64,000 bases of DNA from Nothopassalora personata (lineage: Eukaryota; Ascomycota; Dothideomycetes; Mycosphaerellales; Mycosphaerellaceae), in assembly GCA_033816765.1 (NCBI GenBank), contig CM066289.1, positions 2,480,001-2,544,000 on the forward strand, given 5' to 3'. Positions within the stretch are counted from its first letter, which is position 1, and each line of letters starts with the position of its first letter. The position numbers and the translations under genes were made by a program. Positions 8,987 to 18,531 of the stretch are shown piece after piece. The notes under the pieces are model-generated. The model was not told the origin of the DNA. It did not search any database and saw nothing but the letters and a program-made list of their open reading frames with translations.

Positions 8987-9470
8987 TTACGGTCCGCTAT
9001 CGTTAGCTACTATAATATCCCTACGACTAGAGAAGACCTAGTAGTCCTAGCCTCGCGTATCGAAAGTACCGAGCGCCGAGGTAGTAGCGGAGGGCACGAC
9101 CGCGGGTAGTATATATCTCGTAAGCGTAAAGCTAAGGGCGTACATAAGCGGGTCGATCGCCTAAAGTAATAGAAGTAGAGTTAAGTACCGGGCGCCTCGG
9201 GTACGAGTTAGTAGCGAGACGCCGGTAGCTCGTCTTTAACTAGCTAGAAGTCAAAAGTAGAGTACTACGGCTACGGTAGGAAGGGTTACTATAAGATGGA
9301 GTACCGGAATAGACACCTATAGAAAGACCGTAATACGTAAGCGGTTCGTAGGTTAGAAACTATCGAGGCTTTAACTAAGAAGGGCGAATAGGGAAAAGGT
9401 AGAGGACTAGGTAAGGGTCGCTCCTAAGTCCGAGTTTCTATATAGACCCCTTAAGGTAAGTCGATACGAG
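8987..9470 (+). pseudogene. Element A gag, second part with mutated zinc knuckle
   Basis: Continues the gag frame of 5900-6585. At 9263-9304 the codons fit C-X2-C-X4-H-X4-C, but all four metal-ligand positions read TAC (Tyr), as expected if TGC and CAC were changed by G-to-A and C-to-T at TpG/CpA. The frame also carries TAG codons. Confidence 0.7.
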
Positions 9471-9479
9471 TCTAGCGCG

Positions 9480-12400
9480 TTACTTACGAGGCGCCGTCGA
9501 GACGCGTAAGGGCTTTCGCGAGGCTACGTTTCTTCTAGATAACGGTGTAGATTTAAGCTTAGTATCGTACGAGTATATACTCCGATACTAGATGTAGCCT
9601 ATTAGTAGTATAAAGCTTCTAAATCTAGAGTCGTACGCGTAGGACTAGGGGCATTACTACGGCGCCTATACGGTTCGCGTGCGACTAGCTAACGATATAG
9701 GAGTAGAGCGCGTAAGCGACGCTATCTACTATATAGCGCCTATAGGTAGGCCGTTAGTTATTTTAGGTAGACCCTAGTAGTATCGTAATCGGATAGTAAA
9801 GACCAATAAGGATAACTAGTAGTACTACGGTATAGAGACGGCTACGATTTAGTAGCGTAATGCACGTAAGTTCCTTAAGGATCTCGAGAGCTTAAAGCAG
9901 GTTTATGCGATAAGTGTTCGGGCTATTACTATAGTAGTACCCGAAGGAGAGGGCCCCTCGTAGCCTAAAAAATTTATAGACTTCCGAGATATATACGTAC
10001 CTAACAAGTAGGCGAAGCGTAAGATACCCGACGGGGTTAAGTATACGATTAATCTCGTTAAAGGAAAGAAACCCCCTTTTAAGCCGCTATACTACTAGTC
10101 CTTAACTAAGCTAGAGGCCTTAAAGGAGTACCTTACGTAAGCAATAGAGAAGGGGTGAATTAGGCGATCCGTAAGCGAGGTAGGTACGCCTATCCTATTC
10201 GTGCTAAAGAAGAATAGTACTCTTAGGCTCTATATAGATTATAGAGGCCTAAATAAGATTATAGTAAAGAACCGGTACCTACTACCCCTAATTAGTAAGA
10301 CCTTAGATAGGCTATAGGGCGCTAGGCTCTTTACTATAATCGACCTATAGGATGCCTACTACCGTATTCCTATTAAGCGAGGAGACGAGTAGAAGACTGC
10401 GTTTCGCACGCGATACGGTTACTACGAGTACTTAGTTATGCCTTTTAGGTTAACTAACGTACTAGCTACCTTTTAGGGGTACATTAATAAGGCCCTTACT
10501 AGGTTAGTAGATAACATCTACGTAGTCTACCTAGATAACATTCTTATCTATAGCGTAACGCGTAAGGAGTACGTACGAGCCGTACGCGCGGTACTAGAGA
10601 GGCTACGAAAGTTCGCCCTATTTACGAACCTAAAGAAGTGTAGCTTCTTCTAGAAGAATGCCGAGTTCCTAGGATTTATCGTAAGTGTCGTAGGCGTATC
10701 GATAGATAGGAGCAGGGTAGCCGTAATCGAGGAATAGCCTACGCCTACGAGTTTTTATAAGGTTTAATTCTTCCTAGGATTCTACAACTTCTATAGGCGC
10801 TTTATCGAAGGGTACTCGAGGATTACAAAGCTATTAATAGACCTACTAAAGGGATGTAAGAATAGTAAGAAGTAGGGGCCTCTTATATAGTCCGCTTACG
10901 AGGAGTAAGCGTTCTAACGGCTAAAAGCTAGGTTCCTCGGAGCACCTATCCTAAGGCACTTCGATCCTTCGTTACGTACGAGGGTTAAGACGGATGCCTT
11001 AGGTTTTACGATTGTAGGCATTATCTCTTAGCTGTTTAGGACTAAGTAGTATCTAATTGCCTTCTATTCTCGTAAGATAATACCTACCAAGTACAATTAT
11101 AAGACCTATAACTAAGAGCTACTAGTAGTAGTAGAGGCATTTAAGCATTAGCGACCGTACCTCGAAGGCGCATCGTATACGGTTTAGGTACTAGTTAATT
11201 ATACGAACCTATAGGGTTTTATAATAGTAAAGTAGCTAAATAGGAGGTAAGCTCGATAGGCGACGTTTCTACAATCTTTTGACTTCGTAGTAGAGTATAG
11301 GTCGGGGAAGAGTAACCTAGCCGATACGCTATCGCGACGTAGTAACTACGTACGCGTAGCGTAGTAGACGTCGAACTTGCTTCCTACGCTATAAAGTAAG
11401 CTATCTTTCTAGAAGGAATCTCTATTAAGAGAGGACGAGCCTATAGTAAGCCGCGTAACCGCTACCTACGAGAAGATATAGGATAAGGCGACGATAATAG
11501 CAGTAGGAGCCTACGAGCCGTAGGGGACCCGATCGCTACTAGTAAGAGTATGCGCTATAATAATGTAGGGCGGCCTAGGTAAACTGCTTACACTACTAAT
11601 AAAAATCGTATAGGGGAGAGACGATAGGTACGTCGTATACTTATCGTAGGCGCCTAGCGAAGGGGACGCTAAGGACTAGTATATAAAAGACGGGTTAGTC
11701 TATCGCGGGAACGCGATTATAGTATCCGAAGACTATATAGTAAGAGCATAGCTACTCTACATACATTATAACGACCTACTAGTAGGGCACTTTAGTAAGG
11801 TAAAGACTAAAGAGCTACTACGACGTTATTACTAGTAGGAATTACTTAGTAAGGATGTAAGGGAGTATGTTAGAAACTATAGGGCTTATTAGACCTCGAA
11901 GGCGAGGCGCTATCGACCCTACGGTAAGCTATAGCTACTACCTAGGCTAGACGGTCCATAGTAGGAAATTACTATAGATTTTATTACGGACCTACCGCTA
12001 AGTAAGCGAGGAGAATACGTGTATAATACGATCCTAGTAATCGTCGACCGCTACTCTAAAATGAACTTATATATTCCTACGACTAAGACATATATAGCGG
12101 CGGAGCTTACGAGGATCTTACGAGATAAAGTCGTGCGGCATTATAGTGTGCTAGCGGGCATAGTAAGTGACCGCGGGTTAGTGTTTACGAGTAAGTTCTA
12201 GAGTAACTTCTACTTCGAGGCGTAGGTAAAGCGTAAGCTGTCTATAGCTTTCTACCCTTAGACTAACGGCTAGACTAAGAGGGTAAACTAAACCTTAGAA
12301 TAGTACCTTCGTTATTACTATAGCGAGAACTAGATAGAGTAGGCTAAGTAGCTAGCTATTACTAAATTCGCATGTAATAATAGCGTCTACCCTACGCTAC

Positions 12401-12755
12401 GTATAAGCCTATTCGAAATAGCGTATACTTAGAGACCTAAGATTGCCCTAATACCTATAGGATCTCGAGGCGAGATCCGGGAAGGGGAGGTACTAGTAGC
12501 GGTAGACTTAGTTAACCGTATATAAGAGATACGCGCTACGCTTACGAAGCGTTAGGAAATCGTAGTAGCCGATTAGACTCGCTACTATAATAAGACTTAT
12601 AAGGCTAAGAGCTATTACGTAGGCGATATAATCTTATTATCTACGAAGAACCTAAGGTTAGTATTACCGAAGAAGAAGATAGGTCCGAAGTTTATTAGAC
12701 CGTACCGCATTATCGACGCTATCGGTTCGTAGGCGTACCGCCTAGTACTACTAGC
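9480..12755 (+). pseudogene. Element A pol: protease, RT, RNase H, integrase
   Basis: Order along the + strand: protease-like FLDNGVDLSLVS near 9535; linker and RT from about 10020 (KIPDGVKYTINLVKG), with YLDN at about 10530 in place of YLDD; RNase H near 10985-11330 (RVKTDALGF, YRSGKSNLADTLSRR); integrase zinc finger near 11780-11930; integrase core from about 11960 (ITIDFITDLP, IVSDRGLVFTSKF), with the Asn-rich C-terminal part up to 12750. Dozens of TAG/TAA codons sit where Gln or Trp is expected. It breaks at 12755, at the insertion of element B, and the chromodomain resumes at 34268. Confidence 0.85.
12751..12755 (+). repeat. Target-site duplication of element B (left)
   Basis: CTAGC, repeated at 34268-34272 after the right LTR of element B. 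Confidence 0.85.
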
Positions 12756-12917
12756 TATTACGGGTAAACGACGTATATACTAAAGTTCTATAAAGTTTAT
12801 AATAAGTTCGATATAGAAGAAAGGGGAAGTTACATACTGTCCGAAGAAAAGGTGTCGGAAAGCAATCCGAACGCATAGGCGTAGCCTATACTAAGAAACA
12901 GGGGCCCGCCCCTTACA
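12756..12917 (-). repeat. Element B left LTR (3' LTR)
   Basis: 162 bp, closely matching 34106-34267 with a few transitions. It is followed by the polypurine complement at 12918-12927. Confidence 0.9.
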
Positions 12918-12972
12918 CTACCCCCCCTTCCTCCTCCGCCGCCCCTAGTTATAGCTCCACCCTAGAGCCCAT

Positions 12973-13146
12973 TGTTCTAGGTGTTTTCGTTAGGCTCGTA
13001 ATAGGAAGTGCCCGAGCTTCTCTTCCTTATTGTCTAGCCCCGCCGACGCCGAGACAAAGTATTGTTACCTAGGTGAGTGTAAGGTTTACTATTGTCCACT
13101 AAGTAATAATGGTTATTGTCACATATAAATAATAGGAGCCTAGAAC
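12973..13146. repeat. Possible solo LTR inside element B
   Basis: TGTTCTAGG at 12973 and CCTAGAACA ending 13146 are exact inverted ends of TG...CA type. The 174 bp between keep more CA/TG than their surroundings and contain a TATAAATA at about 13133. No target duplication is visible (CCCAT versus TATCT), so this could instead be a chance inverted pair. Confidence 0.3.
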
Positions 13147-13962
13147 ATATCTTTAGGTTCTCGTTCTCTTTTTTTTCTTTCTTTTCCTTATTACCTACCG
13201 CACGCCTAAGTCGCCCCTCCCCCTCCTCCCTAGCTAAGCGTCTCTAGCCTTAGGGGCATATTCGCGTATCTTATGCCTATCGCTTAGGGAGACGACATTT
13301 TCCCTACGGGTTCCGATAGAGACTAATAGTATGCCGTAAATAGAAACCACTACTACCACATCTCCTATTAATACTATTAAGTAAGTCCGAATAAATTCCT
13401 ACGGAGACCGAAATACTCTAACCGGAGCCTAGCACAAAATGTCCTAACGCCGCATCTACTACGTCCCCTACGCCTCTACTAGCGTAGACTACGTCTCCTA
13501 GTATGTAAGTACTAGTCCTCGTCCTATTCTTATCGGGGTCCGCTAATTATCGTTAGGGCGTAACGGCGCGCGCCTACTAGGCCTACAACACTAATCGTAA
13601 GCATTGCGAGGATATATATATACCGCGCGGACCCCGAAGGAGAATTATCGCTAACCGCGCGTTTTAGGCCGGAGCTTGCCTACGCCGCCTATACTAAGTA
13701 GACCCGCGCTACTAACTAGAACCGCGCGTAAGCATCCTCCCTAGCGTCCTCCGCGACTTTTCTACCGGCTTACGGTCTTTTAGCGACGACGCTCGTACTA
13801 AGCTCCGCGCCGTCCTTAAAGCCTAGAAGGCTTTAAAGCCTCTCTAGCGTACTAGTATACTCTCCCGGTAAGTTTCTACGGCCCCCGCCTCTTTATACGC
13901 GCTTACCGATTCTTTTAGTATAGTCGCCGCTAAGGTTATAGGCACTACAGCTAATGCCTAGC
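13147..13962 (+). pseudogene. Possible RIP-degraded antisense gene of element B
   Basis: This is the same position and sense (antisense to pol, just inside the 3' LTR) as the Zn2Cys6-like genes of C and D. From an ATG at 13439, TAC codons at 13460, 13469 and 13490 are spaced as C-X2-C-X6-C would be if TGC had become TAC. Downstream frames are open apart from TAG/TAA. The second half of the cluster cannot be followed without a frame change, so this is suggestive only. Confidence 0.25.
13958..13962 (+). repeat. Target-site duplication of element D (left)
   Basis: CTAGC, repeated at 20977-20981 immediately after the right LTR of D. Confidence 0.9.
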
Positions 13963-14371
13963 TGTTATTGTCTCGTTCCAGGGCTAGTCTCAAAAGAGAG
14001 ATAAGTCAAGTCACGTGGCGGTATTATTCTTTGGAGAGGCTGAAGCAAGCTGAGCGAAGATGAATGATAGGAATAAGAGTTGTATTCCAATCAGTGAGAT
14101 AGTAACATGAGTTGAACGCATCAGAACCATAAGGGTTTCTAGCGTTCCTAAATACAAAGGAGATAGAGCGTTTGCTCTCCGTGCTCTCCATGCTCTCCAT
14201 GCTCTCTCGAGATCACCGAGATCAACGAGATCAAGGAGATCACTTCAGTTGCTCTCTCGGTTCCTTGGTTTTATTCCTGCGGGTGAGAGAGCACTTCTCG
14301 GGCGGAAGCGCCCACCAATTGTGGAGGTCTGATTGGTTAGCTTCCTTCAGCCCCAGATCAGAACCGTAACA
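13963..14371 (-). repeat. Element D left LTR (3' LTR)
   Basis: 409 bp, identical to 20568-20976. It contains 9-bp TGCTCTCCA tandem units (around 14178-14205) and GAGATCA repeats. A 65-codon frame within it is a product of these repeats. Confidence 0.97.
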
Positions 14372-14389
14372 CCATCCCCCTTTTAGCCT

Positions 14390-14406
14390 AGCTCTGTCCC
14401 AGAGCT
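14390..14406 (+). promoter_or_regulatory. Hairpin upstream of the element D antisense gene
   Basis: AGCTCTG-TCC-CAGAGCT, a 7-bp stem with a 3-nt loop, lies 41 nt before the ATG at 14447. It matches in position and loop the hairpin of element C, with paired substitutions in the stem. Confidence 0.6.
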
Positions 14407-14446
14407 TCATAAGTCATGTTGTACTTCTTTTTCGTGTCTCGCAACG

Positions 14447-15010
14447 ATGTCTTTTTCCTCCCAATCCAAATCTACCGCTCGCCGCAAGAAGAAAGCCCAG
14501 CAGATCTTTCGTAACGGCGATACCGCGATGCGTCCGTGTGATTCTTGTCAAAAGGAGGGCCGTGTGTGCAAGGTGCACATCTCATCTGGTCGCTGTTCCG
14601 AGTGCTGGCAGCGGAATCTGAAGAGTTGCAATGCGAGGGTAACCGAGGGCGAGTGGAAGCGCTTATCGCTTCAGCGGAAGAAATTGTTGCAGGAACTGGA
14701 TGCCGCGAAGAGGATTCTTGGTGAAAGGCAGGATGCCTTAATGGAAGCGCATGCAAAGGAAATGCGCCTTCGTAAGCAATTGGATGCGGTTGATCAGAAG
14801 GTTGCGGAGGGTCGTTCGTTGGAAGATCGGTTGTTGCTAGACGAGGATCCAGGGGCGCAGGAGTACGCTGTAGCAGACGCGGATCCTAGTGCTCCCAATC
14901 TGTCCTTGTCTCCTTGGACCTGGAGTGCTGTCGAAGGTCTTCCGGACGACTTCTGGCTTTCTCCTTCTGGCGAGACGGTGCCGTCGGTGGCTCAGCCGTC
15001 TCCTTCGTAA
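14447..15010 (+). CDS. Antisense retrotransposon protein, Zn2Cys6-like cluster plus coiled coil (element D)
   Basis: 187 residues, antisense to pol and convergent with it, starting 75 nt inside the 3' LTR. A basic stretch (ARRKKKAQQ) precedes the cluster CDSC...C...CSEC...C with spacing C-X2-C-X6-C-X8-C-X2-C-X7-C, identical to that of element C. SGRCSEC and the following RVTxxEWK are shared with C. Residues about 80-145 are a charged helical coiled-coil candidate (LQELDAAKRILGERQDALME). The C-terminal 45 residues are Ser/Pro/Asp-rich with Trp, resembling an activation tail. Transcription presumably starts in the adjacent LTR on the + strand. Length, spacing and an open frame are kept despite considerable sequence divergence from C. 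Function unknown; a regulator of the element's own LTR, or a chromatin-targeting factor, is inference. Confidence 0.8.
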   Translation: MSFSSQSKSTARRKKKAQQIFRNGDTAMRPCDSCQKEGRVCKVHISSGRCSECWQRNLKSCNARVTEGEWKRLSLQRKKLLQELDAAKRILGERQDALMEAHAKEMRLRKQLDAVDQKVAEGRSLEDRLLLDEDPGAQEYAVADADPSAPNLSLSPWTWSAVEGLPDDFWLSPSGETVPSVAQPSPS

Positions 15011-15050
15011 GGGTATTTATTTGTAAGTTGTGTCCCTGTTCTTATCAATC

Positions 15051-15124
15051 GGCTGGGTAGCTCAGTGGTAGAGCGCAAGCTGTCTACACTCTTGAGGTCG
15101 TGGGTTCGATTCCTACTCCAGTCG
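15051..15124 (+). tRNA. tRNA-like Pol III unit (pseudo-tRNA) inside element D
   Basis: GGCTGGG (15051-15057) pairs with TCCAGTC (15117-15123) with two G-U pairs. The D arm GCTC/GAGC and the T stem GTGGG/CCTAC (one G-U) form around standard loops. A box TAGCTCAGTGG and B box GGTTCGATTCC match consensus, and a TTTT terminator follows at 15129-15132. The anticodon arm is abnormal: CAAG/CTTG enclose 11 nt instead of the expected 9, so no anticodon can be assigned. The unit is antisense to pol and overlaps its last codons. It is probably a captured tRNA gene or tRNA-derived sequence, transcribable but perhaps not a translating tRNA. Confidence 0.6.
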
Positions 15125-18100
15125 TCCGTTTTGATACTCCCGAATCTTCTGCTGACAGTTTCGTAGGTTTTCTTTTGGTTCCCAGGTATTTTCTGATTCG
15201 TCGTATCCCTTCCATTTGATAAGGTATCGCTGACCCTTTTTATCTAGGATTTTTTCGACTTCAAATTCGTTTTCTGCTTCCGGCTCGAAATGGAAGCTCT
15301 CTTGGCAAGGTGTTCTGGCGTCTGCGGGTTCCAGCTTAGAGATATGGAAGACTGGGTGGATTTTTGCGTCAGGTGGTAGTCGTAGTCGATAGTTAACTGG
15401 TCCTACGACTTTGTCGATTAAAAATGGTCCGACCTTGACGTGATCCAGTTTCTTGGTCTGTCTTCTTGTTCTCAAGTTTTTTGTGAGGAGATAGACCTTA
15501 TCCCCCTTTTTTAGCAGAGGTGCCATTTTTCTCGTGTCCTGCCGTTGTTGAGACAGTTTTCGTTGTGCATCTTCGATCGCCTTGCGTGTTTCTTTGTGCA
15601 CTTCCTTAAGAGTATCCGTCGTCACGATTGCTCTCTCGGCCTGTGGATGGGATCCAGGTATTCCGAATAGGTTAGGATCTTTACCAAAGTTCGCATAAAA
15701 TGGCGTCGTTGAAGTTGTCTCCGATTTGTGGTTGTTTAGTGCAATCTGCGCTATTGGCAGTAATGAAACCCAATTGTCTTGTGCGTAGTTGATGTAGTGT
15801 CGTAGGTATTGTTCCAGCGTTTGATTCATCCTTTCGGTTTGTCCGTCTGTTTCCGGATGATATGCTGTTGACAGCTTGTGTTTAATTCCGATCGTTCCCA
15901 TAAGCGTCTTCCAATAGTTTGATGTGAATAGCTTGTCTCTGTCCGTTATAAACGCTTGAGGGAATCCGTGGTATCGGATAAGTCTGTCTAGTACGAGGTA
16001 TCCGAGCTGCTCTGCATTGTACGTTTCCGATGCAGGAATGAAGTGTGCGTATTTCGTAAGTCTATCAACCATGACCAGTATCATGTCGTATGGTTGTTTC
16101 GTAACTTGATCTCTTAACGGTGGGAGTTTTGTAATAAAGTCCATTGTGACTTCGTCCCATGGTTTCGTCGGTGGTGTCCTGAACTGTAGGTGACCGTATT
16201 TCGCGTGTCTCGCAGCCTTGTTTCGTTGGCAGTGTACGCATTGTTTAATATAGCGTGACACCTTAAGTCTCATCTGTGGGAATGAGAAACTGCGTTGTAT
16301 TAGGTCCATTGTTTTTGAAGTTCCAGGGTGTCCATAAGTTGGTCCGTCGTGATGTTGTCGTATGCATTCTTTTTCTCGATCCTTTGGTACTTGGTATTTC
16401 CCTTGCGATATAGGGAATTGTTCGTCCCTGTCGCCTAATATCCGTACGATGTTGTTGAATTCTCTTGTGTTGGCACTAAGACTTCCGTCGGGGTTTGTCC
16501 TTAGTATCTTGTGTTGCACTGGTTCTTTTCCTTCCATGTAGTCGCTTCTTCGGCTCAGCGCGTCGGCGCGGCCATTCTCTCGTCCTGGAGTATATTTAAT
16601 TTCGAACTTATACTGTCCCAGCAGCTCCGACCAGCGGGCTTGCCTTCGGGTAAGTTCTTTCGTCGTTGTGAAGTACGTAAGATTCTTGTGGTCAGAAAGA
16701 ATCGTTAACTTCGGTGGGCCCTCGACATATACTCTCCAATGTTGCATGGCAGCAACAATGGCTAGAAGCTCTTTATCATGGATGTCGTAGTTCTGTTCCG
16801 CTGTGGTCATTTTCCGGGAGTAATAGGCTACTGGGTGTCTCTGCCCATCGTGTGTCTGTGTTAGACATGCGCCTATTGCCATATCAGACGCATCGGTCTC
16901 GATGTGGACTTCCTTGCTACCATCGAATAGTCGAAGCGTGGGGGCTGAAGCGCATTGTTCCTTAAGTTTCTTGAATGCTTCAATCTGTTCTTTTCCCCAT
17001 TTCCAGGTGACGTCCTTTCTTGTAAGCATCGTCATTGGTGCTGCTATTTTCGCGTAGTCCTTAATGAATTTCCGGTTGTAGTTCGCTAGTCCAAGGAATG
17101 ATTGTACGTCCTTGACTGTTTTCGGTTCTGGCCACTCTCTAATTGACTGTGTCTTCGCAGGGTCGATCGTTATCCCTGTGGTGCTAATAATGAAGCCTAA
17201 GAATTTGACTTCTTTCTTGTGGAATTCGCATTTCTCGGGTGCCGTCTTGAATCCTGATTGCGTGAGTCGTTCGAAGACGTCCTGGACTTGTCTTATGTGT
17301 TCCTGTAGGGATCCTTTCGTGTAGACTAGTATGTCGTCCATGTAGGCGATAACGCATACGTCGAGTAGGTCTCTAAGTGTTTCGTTGACAAGGTCCTGGC
17401 AGGATGCGGGTGCGTTGGTTAATCCCATTGGCATAACTAAGAATTCGTAAAGTCCGTATCTTGTTCTGAAAGCGGTTTTCCATTCTTCTCCCTCTGCCAT
17501 TCGTATAGCATAGAAGGCATCTCGTAGGTCAATCTTCGTGTACCAGTCTGATCCGGTTAATCTGTCTTGTGCTTCTTCGATGTTAGGTAGCGGGTATCGG
17601 TTCTTGATCGTGATCTCGTTTAACTTCCTGTAGTCTTGTACGAGTCGTAACTTCCCGTTTGCTTTTGGAACGAACATGCATGGAGTTCCTGCACTTGAGG
17701 TGGATCTTCTTATCCATCCTTTGGCTAGCTTCTCCTTCAGCCATTCTCGTAGGGTCTGTAGCTCTTTCTCAGACATTTGATATAGGGGTCCCCATGGAGG
17801 CTCTTTCCCTGGCTGAATGTTGATCTTGTGATCCCATGGGCGGTGCTTAGGTAAGGCGGTTTTGCCTCTTTCCTCTTCAAAGAGTCGCGACCACTTGCGA
17901 TACTCCTTGGGAATACTCAACTCTGAGATGTTAGTATTCTTCGATGGTGCGTTACTTCCATCACTTCCAGTGACTTCGTGACCCGGCGGCCCCACGCCAG
18001 TGTCTGTCCCGGTCGAAGGTGGTTCTTCTGTCCTTCTATTCGGCGCAAGCTGTATCTCGTTTAGCTGTTTCCTTGCCTCATCTGCCAGTGAACGCTGCCA

Positions 18101-18529
18101 CTGCGCAGGCTGAATGTCGACAACGCAATCGCATTCCCTAAATGTGAGTACTCCTCTTCTCCAGTCGATTACTGGATTGTGCTTTCTCAACCAAGGCATA
18201 CCTAATACTATGTCATGACTGGCCATATCAGTGACATCCAAGGTAATATTCTCGTGGTGCTGTTGGATAGCCAGTGGCAATGGTATCGTCTCCCATTCCA
18301 CGCTAGGTAACGATGATCCGTTTACCGCGATCAACTCGTAACCCCATTTCTTCTTTAGGGTAGCTAACCCGTTTCTTCTTGTGAAAGACTCGGAGATAAA
18401 ATTCCCCGCTGCTCCTGAGTCGATCATGACACTAGTCTTGTGTCCGTTAACGATTGCTTGTGTCTGGAAAACTGTGTTTGATGTCGATGCGTGAGCCTGA
18501 ATATTGCATAACTCCCTCCGGTCGCTCAT
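15113..18529 (-). CDS. pol: Pol polyprotein of element D (PR-RT-RNase H-IN-chromodomain)
   Basis: 1138 residues from the ATG at 18529. The same frame is open upstream to the slippery heptamer at 18547-18553, so it is probably made as a Gag-Pol fusion by -1 frameshifting. Domains: aspartic protease DSGA at 37-40; RT with YMDD at 396-399; RNase H; the integrase HHCC finger (HHDGPTYGH ... CVHCQ); integrase core with Asp near 796, Asp near 861 (ITDRDKLF) and Glu near 897 (DGQTERMNQ); chromodomain about 1087-1125 (VEKILDKKGQRYLIKWKGYD). The order and chromodomain place it in the chromovirus branch of Ty3/Gypsy. No internal stop is present and all visible catalytic residues are kept. The last codons overlap the tRNA-like sequence on the other strand. 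Confidence 0.95.
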   Translation of the reverse strand: MSDRRELCNIQAHASTSNTVFQTQAIVNGHKTSVMIDSGAAGNFISESFTRRNGLATLKKKWGYELIAVNGSSLPSVEWETIPLPLAIQQHHENITLDVTDMASHDIVLGMPWLRKHNPVIDWRRGVLTFRECDCVVDIQPAQWQRSLADEARKQLNEIQLAPNRRTEEPPSTGTDTGVGPPGHEVTGSDGSNAPSKNTNISELSIPKEYRKWSRLFEEERGKTALPKHRPWDHKINIQPGKEPPWGPLYQMSEKELQTLREWLKEKLAKGWIRRSTSSAGTPCMFVPKANGKLRLVQDYRKLNEITIKNRYPLPNIEEAQDRLTGSDWYTKIDLRDAFYAIRMAEGEEWKTAFRTRYGLYEFLVMPMGLTNAPASCQDLVNETLRDLLDVCVIAYMDDILVYTKGSLQEHIRQVQDVFERLTQSGFKTAPEKCEFHKKEVKFLGFIISTTGITIDPAKTQSIREWPEPKTVKDVQSFLGLANYNRKFIKDYAKIAAPMTMLTRKDVTWKWGKEQIEAFKKLKEQCASAPTLRLFDGSKEVHIETDASDMAIGACLTQTHDGQRHPVAYYSRKMTTAEQNYDIHDKELLAIVAAMQHWRVYVEGPPKLTILSDHKNLTYFTTTKELTRRQARWSELLGQYKFEIKYTPGRENGRADALSRRSDYMEGKEPVQHKILRTNPDGSLSANTREFNNIVRILGDRDEQFPISQGKYQVPKDREKECIRQHHDGPTYGHPGTSKTMDLIQRSFSFPQMRLKVSRYIKQCVHCQRNKAARHAKYGHLQFRTPPTKPWDEVTMDFITKLPPLRDQVTKQPYDMILVMVDRLTKYAHFIPASETYNAEQLGYLVLDRLIRYHGFPQAFITDRDKLFTSNYWKTLMGTIGIKHKLSTAYHPETDGQTERMNQTLEQYLRHYINYAQDNWVSLLPIAQIALNNHKSETTSTTPFYANFGKDPNLFGIPGSHPQAERAIVTTDTLKEVHKETRKAIEDAQRKLSQQRQDTRKMAPLLKKGDKVYLLTKNLRTRRQTKKLDHVKVGPFLIDKVVGPVNYRLRLPPDAKIHPVFHISKLEPADARTPCQESFHFEPEAENEFEVEKILDKKGQRYLIKWKGYDESENTWEPKENLRNCQQKIREYQNGRLE

Positions 18530-18531
18530 TC

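Noticed and set aside
14172..14369. 65-codon frame in the LTR of D (and its copy at 20777-20974)
   Set aside because: Leu/Ser/Met-rich product of TGCTCTCCA and GAGATCA repeats inside the LTR; no start context or family.
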